Of a DNA stretch of 64,000 nucleotides, positions 48,285-57,396 are shown one piece after another; position 1 is the first letter of the stretch, and each line of letters starts with the position of its first letter. Below the pieces are notes generated by a model that was not told where the DNA came from, ran no database searches, and saw only the letters and a list, made by a program, of their open reading frames with translations. Made by a program: the position numbers and the translations under genes. This DNA comes from Salinibacillus kushneri. Its GTDB lineage: Bacteria > Bacillota > Bacilli > Bacillales > Alkalibacillaceae. The stretch spans positions 186,001 through 250,000 of the forward strand of contig NZ_FOHJ01000006.1 in the NCBI RefSeq assembly GCF_900111405.1, in the 5' to 3' direction.

Positions 48285-49566
48285 TCCCTGTTCCTCCTTG
48301 TACAGCCTCTTTTAAATAAGACACTACCTGATCTAGTGATTGATCACTCTGTTCGCCTGTTTCCATATTCTTAAGTGCAACTTTGCCCTCGTTTAACTCA
48401 TTCTCTCCCATAACAATGACATAACGTGCTTTTAAGCGGTCTGCAGCTTTAAATTGGGCTTTCATCTTTTTATCCATATAATCCATATCGGTTTTTAATC
48501 CCTGTTTTCTCAGATTATAGAGGAGTTTAACAGCCTCTTTCTTAGCTTCATCTCCCATTGCTACTACATAGCAATCAATGGACTCATCAAAGGGAAGTGA
48601 AATATCTTCAGCTTCTAAAGCCAGTAATAAACGTTCAATACTCAGTGCAAAACCAATTCCAGGAGTTTCAGGACCCCCTAACTCCTCAACAAGGCCATTA
48701 TAACGTCCACCACCAGATAATGTGGTAATGGCACCAAATCCTTCTGCATCGCTCATGATTTCAAATGCGGTATGATTATAATAATCCAATCCTCTTACTA
48801 AGTTTGGATCAACGTCAAAATCAATTCCCATTTGCTCTAGATACATTTTCACCTGATCAAAATAGTTACGTGAATCATCATTTAAATAATCCATAATTGA
48901 TGGTGCGGTTTTCATAGCCGGGTGATTACGGTCTACCTTACAATCTAATACGCGTAAAGGATTCTTTTCTAAACGATTTTGACAATCCTTACAAAGTTCT
49001 TCTTTATGTGGTGTAAAATGTTCAATTAAAGCATTACGGTGGTTCGTACGACTCTCCATGTCACCAAGACTATTGATTACTAATTTTAATGACTTTAACC
49101 CTAACGTCTTATAGCAATCTAACGCAAAAGCCATAACTTCAGCATCAATAGCAGGGTCTGCACTTCCTAATGCTTCTATGCCAAATTGGACAAATTGACG
49201 CATACGCCCTTTTTGTGGACGTTCATAGCGAAACATAGGTCCGAAATAAAAAAGCTTAGTTGGTTGCTGGGGTGACCCGTGCATTTTATTTTCAACATAG
49301 GAACGTACCACTGACGCCGTACCCTCAGGTCTTAAAGTAAGGCTTCGTCCGCCTCGATCATTAAAAGTGTACATTTCCTTTTGTACAATATCGGTTGTGT
49401 CTCCCACACCTCTTTGAAATAATTCGGTGCGTTCAAAAATAGGTGTCCTAATTTCCTGGTAATTATAAGCTTTTCCTAATTCTTGCAGTTTTCGTTCGAC
49501 ATACTGCCACTTTTTCGTTTGTTCAGGTAAGATATCTTCTGTCCCTCTTGGAACGTTAATCATCAT
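48277..49566 (-). CDS. hisS: Histidyl-tRNA synthetase
   Basis: A 429-residue class IIa synthetase. Motif 2 reads [18 protein letters not shown] (near 106-123), the histidine-specific segments are [13 protein letters not shown] and FALSIERL, and the C-terminal anticodon-binding domain starts near 330. Two adjacent ATGs are possible; the second (49563) has the better spacing, 7 bases, to AGGAGG. The start lies about 270 bp beyond the T-box terminator, an unusually long gap. Confidence 0.97.
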   Translation of the reverse strand: MMINVPRGTEDILPEQTKKWQYVERKLQELGKAYNYQEIRTPIFERTELFQRGVGDTTDIVQKEMYTFNDRGGRSLTLRPEGTASVVRSYVENKMHGSPQQPTKLFYFGPMFRYERPQKGRMRQFVQFGIEALGSADPAIDAEVMAFALDCYKTLGLKSLKLVINSLGDMESRTNHRNALIEHFTPHKEELCKDCQNRLEKNPLRVLDCKVDRNHPAMKTAPSIMDYLNDDSRNYFDQVKMYLEQMGIDFDVDPNLVRGLDYYNHTAFEIMSDAEGFGAITTLSGGGRYNGLVEELGGPETPGIGFALSIERLLLALEAEDISLPFDESIDCYVVAMGDEAKKEAVKLLYNLRKQGLKTDMDYMDKKMKAQFKAADRLKARYVIVMGENELNEGKVALKNMETGEQSDQSLDQVVSYLKEAVQGGTGND

Positions 49567-49838
49567 TGCTCCTCCTTCGATTATCTATCTTAATTCTTCA
49601 TAAACTTCTTTTTAGCTATGTAAAGAAAATCCTGGCTGGCCAGCAACCCCTTTGGGTACTCATTATCTTACTAGTGAACCTTCCATAAATGAACTAAAGC
49701 AGGAAAAACTCGTATAATGATGTATGGAGGTGAAGGGAGTCTTACTAGCCGCTTTAGCATAGGATCTGGCCAAGGGACTCTGAATTTTTAATTTTTATCC
49801 GCAGAGCTTCCATTTTATCATTTCCTAAACCATTAAAA
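49567..49838. other. Untranslated stretch between the T-box terminator and hisS
   Basis: About 270 bp with no credible gene. In most T-box operons the terminator lies much closer to the first start codon. The longest minus-strand open pieces are about 20-35 codons without start signals. An internal inverted repeat GCTGGCCAGC (near 49634-49645) is present. A repeat-element insertion into the leader is likely. Confidence 0.5.
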
Positions 49839-50125
49839 AATCCCGCCCCTTTCACTGAAGAAGGGACGGGATTTCACCCGCGTTGCCACCCTAAGTTGAA
49901 GCAAAGCCATTCCAATAAATTGGTTTTGCTTCCCCTTAATTGCCATTAACGCATGGTGACGTCCACATCTAATAAGGCTTGTCTGTTCAATGTGGAACCT
50001 CCAGAATGTCTTTCATTAAGGCAGTATGGAGAAATGCTTCCAGCCTATGGCATTTCCTCTCTATCCATCTTTTCCTTAACTACTCTTTCTTTCACAGGAT
50101 TTCCGTACGTATTAATTTTGAATTG
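49839..50125 (-). promoter_or_regulatory. T-box riboswitch of hisS-aspS
   Basis: On the minus strand the antiterminator core AGGGTGGCAACGCGGGT lies at 49876-49892 and the terminator stem at 49839-49872 with a T run. Upstream are AGAGAGG and GGCTGGAAGC of stem I. The specifier region reads GAAAGACATTCTGGAG. It holds the Asp codon GAC (50008-50010), which overlaps the His codon CAT (50006-50008). Uncharged tRNA-Asp, and possibly tRNA-His, would relieve termination. Confidence 0.92.
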
Positions 50126-50131
50126 ATTATA

Positions 50132-50160
50132 ACTATAATGTTGTCGCGGACAAATGTCAA
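50132..50160 (-). promoter_or_regulatory. Sigma-A promoter of the hisS-aspS leader
   Basis: -35 TTGACA (50155-50160) and -10 TATAGT (50132-50137) on the minus strand, exactly 17 bases apart. The -35 overlaps the stop codon of the small HTH gene upstream. Confidence 0.88.
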
Positions 50161-50333
50161 GAACGATTTAATCTTTCTTTTAAGTTTTTTACATCTTTTA
50201 GCGACAAACCAAATTCCTGAGCTAATTCCATCGAAGATTGTTCTTTTTCTGAATTCATAAAGTGATGGAAATCAATTTGAAAGATATCCTGCTCAGATAA
50301 AGAAAGTGCATTTCGGTTTCCACTTGTTCTCAT
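50157..50333 (-). CDS. Small HTH-like protein next to hisS
   Basis: A 58-residue protein, MRTSGNRNALSLSEQDIFQ at the start and ELAQEFGLSLKDVKNLKERL near the end. The C-terminal half looks like a short helix-turn-helix. Its place upstream of hisS is that of the small B. subtilis gene yrzK, but I cannot confirm the match. No strong ribosome site is seen (GAGGGG lies 11 bases before the ATG). Its stop codon is used as part of the hisS -35. Confidence 0.7.
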   Translation of the reverse strand: MRTSGNRNALSLSEQDIFQIDFHHFMNSEKEQSSMELAQEFGLSLKDVKNLKERLNRS

Positions 50334-50534
50334 TTTTTAATACCCCTCACTCATTCGTTTTATTCTTAGCTTGTTCAAAAGGAGAGTTTTATTTACAATA
50401 AATTTAAATGATTATCTCTTTTTGTTAGGCTGATTTCGTATCATTTGTTGTTTTACCAACTTCAGTCTGAACGATTAAGCTCATCCTGAGCATTATGAAG
50501 TGAAAAATAACAATCTTTTATAAAAGCCATTAAT

Positions 50535-50655
50535 GGGAGCAAAAGTGCGCAAGACTCCTGAGGGAAAAGCGGTATATGAAGGACACCGCAGACCTATGGC
50601 AAGGCGATTTTCGGTCTATCACGGAAAGCGAGTGCACTAGAGCGAAAATCAACAC
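50535..50655. repeat. Bacillaceae-type intergenic repeat
   Basis: A non-coding block opening GGGAGCAAAAGTGCGCAAG, then ACTCCTGAGGGAAAAGC, and closing GGAAAGCGAGTGCACTAG then AGCGAAAATCAACACC. I recognise this layout from repeated intergenic sequences common in Bacillus and relatives. It lies upstream of the amidase gene. The remaining parts of 50334-50736 are AT-rich and show no gene. Confidence 0.7.
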
Positions 50656-50736
50656 CTATGTTTAACAGAGCCTTTATAAAAACAGTCTTTAGTTCATTAG
50701 CCAATTGGTTCCATAATAAAAAGCGAGGGGAAAAAA

Positions 50737-51804
50737 TTGAGGAAAAACACTATAATAAGCTTGATAATCATCATGCTTCTTAGCATTTCAGGATTTTTAA
50801 TCACTCAATCTCAACAGTCTTCTGTGTCAGCAGAAGAAGCTGTTATTACTGTAGATGATTTGAACATAAGAAAAGGACCCGGAATGGAATATGAAATTTT
50901 GGGACAAGCTAATCAAAATGCCTCTGTACAAATTCTTGATCAGTCCGGAAATTGGGCTAAAATACAATTCCAGAATACAGAAGGCTGGGTATCTCGTGAT
51001 TACATTCGTAAACGTTCGGACCAGAATCAATCGAAAAAAGTCGTTCAAATTTCAGTGACCGATGCGAATGTTGGTGTTCACAGCAACCCCTCTTTAAGTA
51101 GCGAAATTATACAAAAGGTAAGTACAGAACAGTCTTTTCCGATTGTAGATGAAGAAAAAGGCTGGTACCAAATACAGCTTTCAAATGGAGATCAGGGATG
51201 GATAGGTAAATGGCTCGTCGATTCAAATCTTGATACTGATAAACCGGTAATAGGGAAAGCCAATACATTGGAAGGAAAGGTTATTGTCATTGATGCGGGA
51301 CATGGCGGAGCAGATACAGGCACAATTAGTGCTTCAGGAAATTACGAGAAGTATATCACGACGATTACAGCGCAGTCATTAGAAAAAAAATTAAAAACAC
51401 TTGGAGCCAGACCTGTTATGACAAGAACTGATGATACGTTTTTGACTTTAGAAAACCGTGTGGCTCATGCTCAAGCCTACCAGGCTGATGCCTTTATAAG
51501 TATTCACTATAATAGTGCACCCCAGTTTCCCAATGTAAACGGAATCGGTACATATTATTATCATGATCGACAAAAGTCGCTTGCCTCAAGTATTCATCAG
51601 AAGGTTCTTGAAGCTACTGGAGCAAAAGATCGAAAGGTTACCTTTGGTAATTTTTTGGTGATTCGGGAAAATCAACAGCCAGCGACTTTAATTGAATTAG
51701 GCTTCTTATCAAATGCCCAGGAAGAAGCTAAAATCAACACGATGACTTTCCAGGAAAAAGCGACAAATGGTATAATCCGTGGACTCATCGATTATTTTCA
51801 GTAA
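50737..51804 (+). CDS. Secreted N-acetylmuramoyl-L-alanine amidase with SH3 repeats
   Basis: A 355-residue exported cell-wall hydrolase. A signal peptide (residues 1-31) ends near VSAEE. Two SH3b domains (about 34-95 and 102-165) carry the LNIRKGPGMEYEILG pattern and bind the wall. An Amidase_3 domain (about 180-355) has the zinc ligands in VIDAGHGGADTG, the later His in SIHYNS, and the catalytic Glu in LIELGFLSN. TTG is the start, with GAGGGG 6 bases before it. It matches B. subtilis YrvJ by position but has two, not several, SH3 repeats. Confidence 0.9.
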   Translation: MRKNTIISLIIIMLLSISGFLITQSQQSSVSAEEAVITVDDLNIRKGPGMEYEILGQANQNASVQILDQSGNWAKIQFQNTEGWVSRDYIRKRSDQNQSKKVVQISVTDANVGVHSNPSLSSEIIQKVSTEQSFPIVDEEKGWYQIQLSNGDQGWIGKWLVDSNLDTDKPVIGKANTLEGKVIVIDAGHGGADTGTISASGNYEKYITTITAQSLEKKLKTLGARPVMTRTDDTFLTLENRVAHAQAYQADAFISIHYNSAPQFPNVNGIGTYYYHDRQKSLASSIHQKVLEATGAKDRKVTFGNFLVIRENQQPATLIELGFLSNAQEEAKINTMTFQEKATNGIIRGLIDYFQ

Positions 51805-51915
51805 AACAAGAGGCTTGCTTGATGGAAATTTGTCATTAAAGCAAACAGTGAAAAAAGCACTTTAAGCTAAGTAATGTAGTTCCGAGGCATAAAACCAAAC
51901 CTGTCAGGATTATTT

Positions 51916-51948
51916 AAAAGGCGAATTCGCATAGGAATTCGCCTTTTT
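51916..51948 (+). terminator. Terminator downstream of the amidase gene
   Basis: A 13-bp stem (AAAAGGCGAATTC with GAATTCGCCTTTT) and 6-nt loop with T run. It starts about 110 bp after the amidase stop; the sequence in between and up to 52152 shows no gene. Confidence 0.8.
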
Positions 51949-52152
51949 GGTCATTTGATATTATAGGATTATTTGATGAACCAATTATATCCTTTAGAAT
52001 TCGAACTGGATTCGCTGAATTGCTTATTGGCTAAATGAAACCGACTCACAACATGAAGTAGGATATTTGTGTTTTGCTGTTGAATTCTATGTTTAATAAA
52101 ATGACGATAACCGTCTTTAAAACCAACTATTTTTATGTTACCTGCAACAATA

Positions 52153-53067
52153 TTATCCCTTACTTTGATAGGCTTCTTTTAATTTTTCTATATCAAGTTT
52201 TTTCATTTGAAGAAATGCTTTTGTTAATCGTTTCATTTCATCGTTTGTACTGTTTGCCATCATTTCTCCCATAATTACTGGCCAGATTTGCCAAGATAGA
52301 CCGTATTTATCTTTCAACCAACCACATTGTTCTGCTTTTGGATCTGAAGAAAGCTTTTCCCAGTAGTAATCAATCTCTCCTTGATTTTCGCACTGAACTA
52401 GGAGTGAAACGCCTTCATTAAATTTATAGTTATGGGATTGAGCACTGTCCATAGCAGCAAACCATTGTTTCTCCAGCATAAAATCTGTAAACATCAAAGT
52501 CCCTTCCTTATCCGGTTCCATTCCTGCTGGATAGCGAGCCATTTCCCCTCGTCTTGACTCATTGAAAATAGAAAGATAAAAGTCACTGGCTTCCTCTGCC
52601 TTACCGCACACATCTTGAACATACATCAATGAAGGTACGATAAATGGCCGTTCTTCACCATCCGGGTTTGTGAGAATCAGCTGCCATGTCAGGCCGTATT
52701 TGTCCTGTATCCATCCGTAGCGCTTACTAAATGAGTATTCCTGAAGCGGCATAAGGGGGGTACCACCTTGGGACAGCTTTTCCCAGAGCTGATCTAAATT
52801 TTCCCTCGCATACTCATCTCTAGAAGAATCAAAATTAACAAAAAAGGAAATCGAAGGATTGAATTGAAAATGAGGCCCTCCATTTATGGCCATGAATGAA
52901 TATCCTGCAAGATTAAAAGAAACAAGTTTACTTTCTCCAGAGGGCGTGTCTTGAATTGTTGAGACATTGATGACCTTTGAATCCGGAAAAATGGATGTAT
53001 AAAATTGAGCACCTTCTATTGCTTGCTGATTAAACCATAGATGTGGAACAATTTTTTGTTCTATCAT
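52153..53067 (-). CDS. Two-domain VOC (PhnB-like) protein
   Basis: A 304-residue protein with two copies of the glyoxalase/VOC fold of the PhnB type, at about 2-140 and 145-290. Each has the pattern of a start strand, FYTSIFP or FYLSIFN, and an end of YGWIQDKYGLTWQ or CGWLKDKYGLSWQ. Function is unknown; such proteins often sit next to ArsR regulators. ATG at 53067 is chosen because AAAGGGTGGG lies 7 bases before it. Confidence 0.85.
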   Translation of the reverse strand: MIEQKIVPHLWFNQQAIEGAQFYTSIFPDSKVINVSTIQDTPSGESKLVSFNLAGYSFMAINGGPHFQFNPSISFFVNFDSSRDEYARENLDQLWEKLSQGGTPLMPLQEYSFSKRYGWIQDKYGLTWQLILTNPDGEERPFIVPSLMYVQDVCGKAEEASDFYLSIFNESRRGEMARYPAGMEPDKEGTLMFTDFMLEKQWFAAMDSAQSHNYKFNEGVSLLVQCENQGEIDYYWEKLSSDPKAEQCGWLKDKYGLSWQIWPVIMGEMMANSTNDEMKRLTKAFLQMKKLDIEKLKEAYQSKG

Positions 53068-53100
53068 TGATGTTCCCACCCTTTCATTTTAAATGATTTA

Positions 53101-53616
53101 TCATTTGACCTCGTTCAGATGCTCTTCCAGACGGTTCCAGGTTTCGGTGATGCCTTGTATCATACCCATATCCATAACCGTCTTGAGGGCTTCTGCAGAC
53201 ATATATTCAACACGATTAATCAGTTTCGTCTTTTCACCCAGGTCGATAAATTCCAACGTAATCTCGGATGATGGCATATTTTCGTCGATATTACCATCAG
53301 CATCAGAGAAATAATCAGTGTAATTAATCGTCTCAGGTTCGATTATATCCCTGTAAACTACTTTTCCCCAGGACTCCATTCCATAATCTTCTTCTTGATT
53401 CGGGTCCATACATTTCATACAAAAATGCCATGTACCACCCGGTCGGAAGTCAATGTGGCAAACTGGAAGTTCCCAGCCAATAGGTCCCCACCAATGTTTG
53501 AGATGTTCAGGTTCTTTAAACATTTTAAACACAAGGTCACGAGGTGCTTCGATTATACGTTCTAATACCAGGACCTGATCATTCTCTATTCTTGATTTCA
53601 ATTCATTGATTGACAA
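53101..53616 (-). CDS. SRPBCC (AHSA1-like) domain protein
   Basis: A 171-residue START/Bet v1-fold protein of the AHSA1 family. It shows ERIIEAPRDLVFKMF at the start, LKHWWGP and GGTWHFCM in the middle, and WNRLEEHL at the end. These proteins have a hydrophobic ligand pocket; the ligand is unknown. The TTG at 53616 has GGAGGAG 5 bases upstream, while the in-frame ATG at 53676 has no ribosome site. It stands between an ArsR regulator and a VOC protein, a common trio. Confidence 0.85.
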   Translation of the reverse strand: MSINELKSRIENDQVLVLERIIEAPRDLVFKMFKEPEHLKHWWGPIGWELPVCHIDFRPGGTWHFCMKCMDPNQEEDYGMESWGKVVYRDIIEPETINYTDYFSDADGNIDENMPSSEITLEFIDLGEKTKLINRVEYMSAEALKTVMDMGMIQGITETWNRLEEHLNEVK

Positions 53617-53778
53617 TTTAACTCCTCCATTCAATAATATACTCTTTCTCCATCTTTCATTTTTCTCCCAGTACACAAAAGTGTTTATCCCATCACGTTT
53701 AAGAAGCTAAATCCTTTTTAGGGAAGGTCTATTATGTTTCTAAACGAAATGTTTTATTTTTTTCGCTTTATCATCATT

Positions 53779-54099
53779 TCAGTGGTTTTTTCCCTGTAAT
53801 ACATCGAGATAATCGTCCAACCGATCCATACGTGCTTCCCACTCTCGACGGTAGGACTCAAGCCACTTGTCTAACTCCTGAAATGGTTGTGGTCTTAGCT
53901 TATATATTCGACGATTAGCTACTGGATGAGCCTCGACAAGACCAGCTTCACTTAACACGTGAAGATGCTTTGAGGTTTGGGGTTGATTTAGATTTAACTT
54001 TTCTACAATTTTTCCTACTGGAAGCGGTTCGTGAAGAAGAAGATCGACGATAGCAAGACGGTTGGGATCTGCCAGTGCACTGAATATTTGTACGTTCAT
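53779..54099 (-). CDS. ArsR-family transcriptional regulator
   Basis: A 106-residue winged-helix repressor with FSALADPNRLAIVDLLL, then LPVGKIVEKLNLNQPQTSKHL (two separate segments) forming the recognition helix. No metal-binding cysteine pair of the ArsR/SmtB type is visible, so it probably does not sense metals. The SRPBCC and VOC genes downstream are likely targets. A palindrome inside its own promoter suggests self-repression. Confidence 0.88.
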   Translation of the reverse strand: MNVQIFSALADPNRLAIVDLLLHEPLPVGKIVEKLNLNQPQTSKHLHVLSEAGLVEAHPVANRRIYKLRPQPFQELDKWLESYRREWEARMDRLDDYLDVLQGKNH

Positions 54100-54215
54100 G
54101 GTGAATTCTCCCCTAACATTTGTTTTTTTCTTAGCAATAAGGTCATATTGTTACATTAGGAACACCACCCTCCCGCGCTTTCCACTTTATCTAGTCACAC
54201 CTTGTTGTTGAAAAC

Positions 54216-54245
54216 ATTATTCCATGTAAGGAATATTCCTGTCAA
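54216..54245 (-). promoter_or_regulatory. Promoter and probable operator of the arsR-type gene
   Basis: On the minus strand, -35 TTGACA (54240-54245) and -10 AATAAT (54216-54221) are 18 bases apart. The spacer holds the perfect palindrome GGAATATTCC (54230-54239) and an overlapping inverted repeat ATTCC-N6-GGAAT (54219-54234), a plausible repressor site. Confidence 0.65.
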
Positions 54246-54347
54246 GTAATATTGGACCTATTTTTCAGGACAGTACAAATTACCTGTAAAGGGTTTCAAT
54301 CAGCAAATTAGCGTGTCAGAAAAAGATAAGTGGAAAAGAAAATAAAA

Positions 54348-54374
54348 ACGCAGAGGTGCCTAATACCTCCGCGT
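54348..54374 (-). terminator. Terminator downstream of dtd
   Basis: A 10-bp stem (ACGCAGAGGT with ACCTCCGCGT, one mismatch) and 7-nt loop, followed on the minus strand by TTTTTATTTT. It lies about 190 bp after dtd; no credible gene occupies the space between. Confidence 0.75.
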
Positions 54375-54563
54375 AATTCTACACAAATATTCCTCTAAAA
54401 ATATACGATTGTAATTTTTTTCTGTGCATTTAGTTTGATGTTTAAAAGGTTTGTTCTTTGTTCCAAGAAAAATCCCCTCCAGATAGACTATTAGGAACAT
54501 ACTATCATGCCCTCTTTTTTTCATGTCTACCTGCAGGGGTAATACCACGCAGCACTTTCTTAT

Positions 54564-55013
54564 TTATTTACGACCATCACTATCTATGATTAATGTAACT
54601 GGGCCCTGATTGGTTAAACTAACATCCATCATCGCCCCAAACTCACCAGTTTCTACCGGAATTCCTTTGGATTCTACCAAAGAATTAAACATCTCATATA
54701 ATTTTTCAGCTGGCTCTGGTTTTGCTGCTTTCATAAAATTAGGTCTTCTTCCTTTTCGGGTATCCCCATATAATGTGAACTGCGAAATGGAAAGTATTGA
54801 ACCTTGAACATCCTTTAGTGAGAGGTTCATTTTGCCCATATCATCCTCAAAAATCCGTAAATTCACACATTTATCAGCTACATACTCGCAATCTGATTCA
54901 TCATCATCATGGGTTACACCTAATAATACAACGAGACCATGTTCCATTTGACCTTTAATCTCTCCATCTACTCTGACATTAGCTTGATTGACTTTTTGAA
55001 TAACGGCTTTCAT
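54564..55013 (-). CDS. dtd: D-aminoacyl-tRNA deacylase
   Basis: A 149-residue enzyme that removes D-amino acids (and glycine from tRNA-Ala) from charged tRNA. Both cross-subunit motifs are visible: [10 protein letters not shown] (near 75-84) and [11 protein letters not shown] (near 133-143), the latter with the Gly-cisPro-like NQGPVT. It lies 12 bp after relA on the same strand, as in B. subtilis (yrvI). Confidence 0.95.
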   Translation of the reverse strand: MKAVIQKVNQANVRVDGEIKGQMEHGLVVLLGVTHDDDESDCEYVADKCVNLRIFEDDMGKMNLSLKDVQGSILSISQFTLYGDTRKGRRPNFMKAAKPEPAEKLYEMFNSLVESKGIPVETGEFGAMMDVSLTNQGPVTLIIDSDGRK

Positions 55014-55025
55014 AGGTCTATCTCC

Positions 55026-57221
55026 TTACTGAATCTTTCTTCGTACAGTGTATACATCAGGTATTTGTTTAACGCGATCAACAATTTTTCGTAAATGACT
55101 AATATTATGAATCATGATCGTTATATTTATAGTTGCCATTTGTTTTTGGTCTGATTTGCCGGTTACTGCAGTAATACTTGTTTTCGTTTCGTTTATTACT
55201 TGTAAGACTTCATTTAGTAATCCATGGCGATCATAGCCTGAAATTTCGATATCCACACTAAATTGTTTACTGTCGCTGCCAGCACCTTCCCATTCAACCT
55301 CAAGAAGTCTTCCTTGAATTTCATCTGTTTTCACATTAGGACAGTCTGCACGATGGACGGATACACCACGTCCTTTCGTAATATATCCAACAATTTCATC
55401 GCCTGGAACCGGATTACAGCACTTTGATAATCGAATTAATAGGTTATCGACCCCTTTTACTTTTACGCCTGAATCAGCTTTCGGTTTTTTCCTGCTTCCT
55501 ACCTCTTGTTTGACTTCTTCTAGTGCTTTTTCAAAATCCTGTGTTTTCTTTTGTTTTTTCACCTTATCTGCTAAACGGGTGGCAATTTGAGCAGCAGTAA
55601 TTCCCTGGTATCCAACCGCCGCATACATGTCTTCCTCATTATTAAAATTAAATTTTTCACCGACTTTACGCAAATTTTCTGGTGTCAGAACCTCTTTCAA
55701 ATCGACATTCAGCTGGTTTAATTCTTTTTCTATCTGCTCTTTCCCTTTGGCGATATTTTCCTCTCTCTGCTGTTTCTTAAAGAATTGCTTAATTTTATTT
55801 TTGGCTTGTGAGGTTTTAGTGATTTTCAGCCAATCTCGAGATGGACCATAGGAATGCTTTGAGGTCATGATTTCAACGATATCCCCGGTCTTCAATTGAT
55901 AATCTAAGGGTTCCATTTTGCCATTTACCTTGGACCCAATAGTCTGATTTCCAATTTCAGTATGGATTCGGTAAGCAAAATCAATGGGAACCGATCCTGA
56001 TGGCAATTCAAGCACATCACCCTTTGGTGTGAATACGTAAACCATGTCTGAAAATAAATCCATCTTTAATGTTTCCATAAATTCTTCAGCATCATGGGTA
56101 TCATTTTGCCATTCAAGAATCTCTCTAAACCAGGTTAATTTGTCTTCAAAAGAACGTTTCTTATCCAGTTGTTTATCTTCTTTATATGCCCAGTGAGCTG
56201 CAATTCCAAACTCGGCAATCTCATGCATGTCTTTAGTACGTATCTGCACTTCTAAAGGATCACCTTTAGGACCTATGACCGTTGTGTGCAGGGATTGATA
56301 AAGGTTAGGCTTTGGCATGGCAATATAATCTTTAAATCGACCTGGCATTGGCTTCCAGCAGGTGTGAATAATTCCTAAAACAGCATAGCAATCCTTAATA
56401 CTGTTTACGATGACACGTACTGCAAGTAAGTCATAAATCTCATTAAACTGTTTGTTTTGCATAACCATTTTTCGATAAATACTATATAAGTGCTTCGGAC
56501 GACCTGAAATTTCCGCCTGAATATTCACATCATTCAACTGCTGATGAATTTCATCAACCACATCATGAATATAATATTCACGCTCATTTCGCTTTTGTTT
56601 CATTAAATTCACAATGCGATAATACTGCTGAGGATTGAGATAACGTAAGGCTGTATCCTCTAACTCCCATTTGATCGTTGAAATACCTAAACGATGGGCA
56701 ATAGGTGCAAAAATTTCAAGCGTTTCATTAGCTATTCTCCGCTGCTTCGGCGGTGGTAAATGTTTGAGTGTGCGCATATTATGAAGACGGTCTGCCAGCT
56801 TGATTAAAATCACACGAATATCCTTTGCCATGGCAACAAACATTTTCCGGTGATTTTCTGCTTGTTGAGCTTCTTTGGACTTATATTTTATTTTTCCTAA
56901 TTTAGTTACCCCATCAACAAGCATAGCCACTTCAGCGTTAAACTCATCCTCTAAATCTTCAATCGTTACATTCGTATCCTCAACAACATCATGAAGGAAG
57001 CCACACGAAACCGTTGCTGGATCCATTTCGAGTTCAACTAAAATGCTTGCTACCTGAATAGGATGATTGATATAGGGTTCGCCGGATTTGCGAAATTGCT
57101 CTCGATGAGCATTTTCGGCATAATGGTAGGCACGCTGTACGAAATCAACATCCTTTTCGGGTAAATATTTAGATGCGCCTTGAATCACATCTTCGGCTGT
57201 TAAGATATTATCAGTAGACAT
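55026..57221 (-). CDS. relA: Bifunctional (p)ppGpp synthetase/hydrolase Rel
   Basis: A 731-residue Rel protein, the main stringent-response enzyme. The hydrolase HD domain has FLHDVVEDT (76-84), and the synthetase domain has YDLLAVRVIV and YQSLHTTVIGP. TGS (VFTPKGDVLELPSGS), a zinc-finger CCNPVPGDEI and an ACT domain follow in order. Both active sites look intact, so it should make and destroy the alarmone. It forms an operon with dtd. Confidence 0.97.
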   Translation of the reverse strand: MSTDNILTAEDVIQGASKYLPEKDVDFVQRAYHYAENAHREQFRKSGEPYINHPIQVASILVELEMDPATVSCGFLHDVVEDTNVTIEDLEDEFNAEVAMLVDGVTKLGKIKYKSKEAQQAENHRKMFVAMAKDIRVILIKLADRLHNMRTLKHLPPPKQRRIANETLEIFAPIAHRLGISTIKWELEDTALRYLNPQQYYRIVNLMKQKRNEREYYIHDVVDEIHQQLNDVNIQAEISGRPKHLYSIYRKMVMQNKQFNEIYDLLAVRVIVNSIKDCYAVLGIIHTCWKPMPGRFKDYIAMPKPNLYQSLHTTVIGPKGDPLEVQIRTKDMHEIAEFGIAAHWAYKEDKQLDKKRSFEDKLTWFREILEWQNDTHDAEEFMETLKMDLFSDMVYVFTPKGDVLELPSGSVPIDFAYRIHTEIGNQTIGSKVNGKMEPLDYQLKTGDIVEIMTSKHSYGPSRDWLKITKTSQAKNKIKQFFKKQQREENIAKGKEQIEKELNQLNVDLKEVLTPENLRKVGEKFNFNNEEDMYAAVGYQGITAAQIATRLADKVKKQKKTQDFEKALEEVKQEVGSRKKPKADSGVKVKGVDNLLIRLSKCCNPVPGDEIVGYITKGRGVSVHRADCPNVKTDEIQGRLLEVEWEGAGSDSKQFSVDIEISGYDRHGLLNEVLQVINETKTSITAVTGKSDQKQMATINITIMIHNISHLRKIVDRVKQIPDVYTVRRKIQ

Positions 57222-57353
57222 GGAATCACCTTATATTTTCAAAAAACTAAAATTTTTGATTGTTTATACATTATTATAAAATTCTTATACATTTGTAAAG
57301 CAAAAACTATAATCTTTTCATAAACCTAAACAAGACGATAAGAATATAATGAG

Positions 57354-57391
57354 AAGAAAGAGTCCTCTCTAAATAGAGCACTCTCTTTCTT
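57354..57391 (-). terminator. Terminator of the recJ-apt operon
   Basis: A 9-bp outer stem (AAGAAAGAG with CTCTTTCTT) enclosing a second stem CTCT-AAAT-AGAG, starting 5 bp past the apt stop and running on the minus strand into a T/C-rich tract. Confidence 0.7.
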
Positions 57392-57396
57392 CCCTG

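Noticed and set aside
49979-50260. 93-residue plus-strand open frame
   Set aside because: It runs antisense through the hisS T-box and the small HTH gene, both of which have stronger evidence.
54360-54548. 62-residue minus-strand open frame after dtd
   Set aside because: Composition is not protein-like, its end overlaps the terminator at 54348-54374, and there is no ribosome site.
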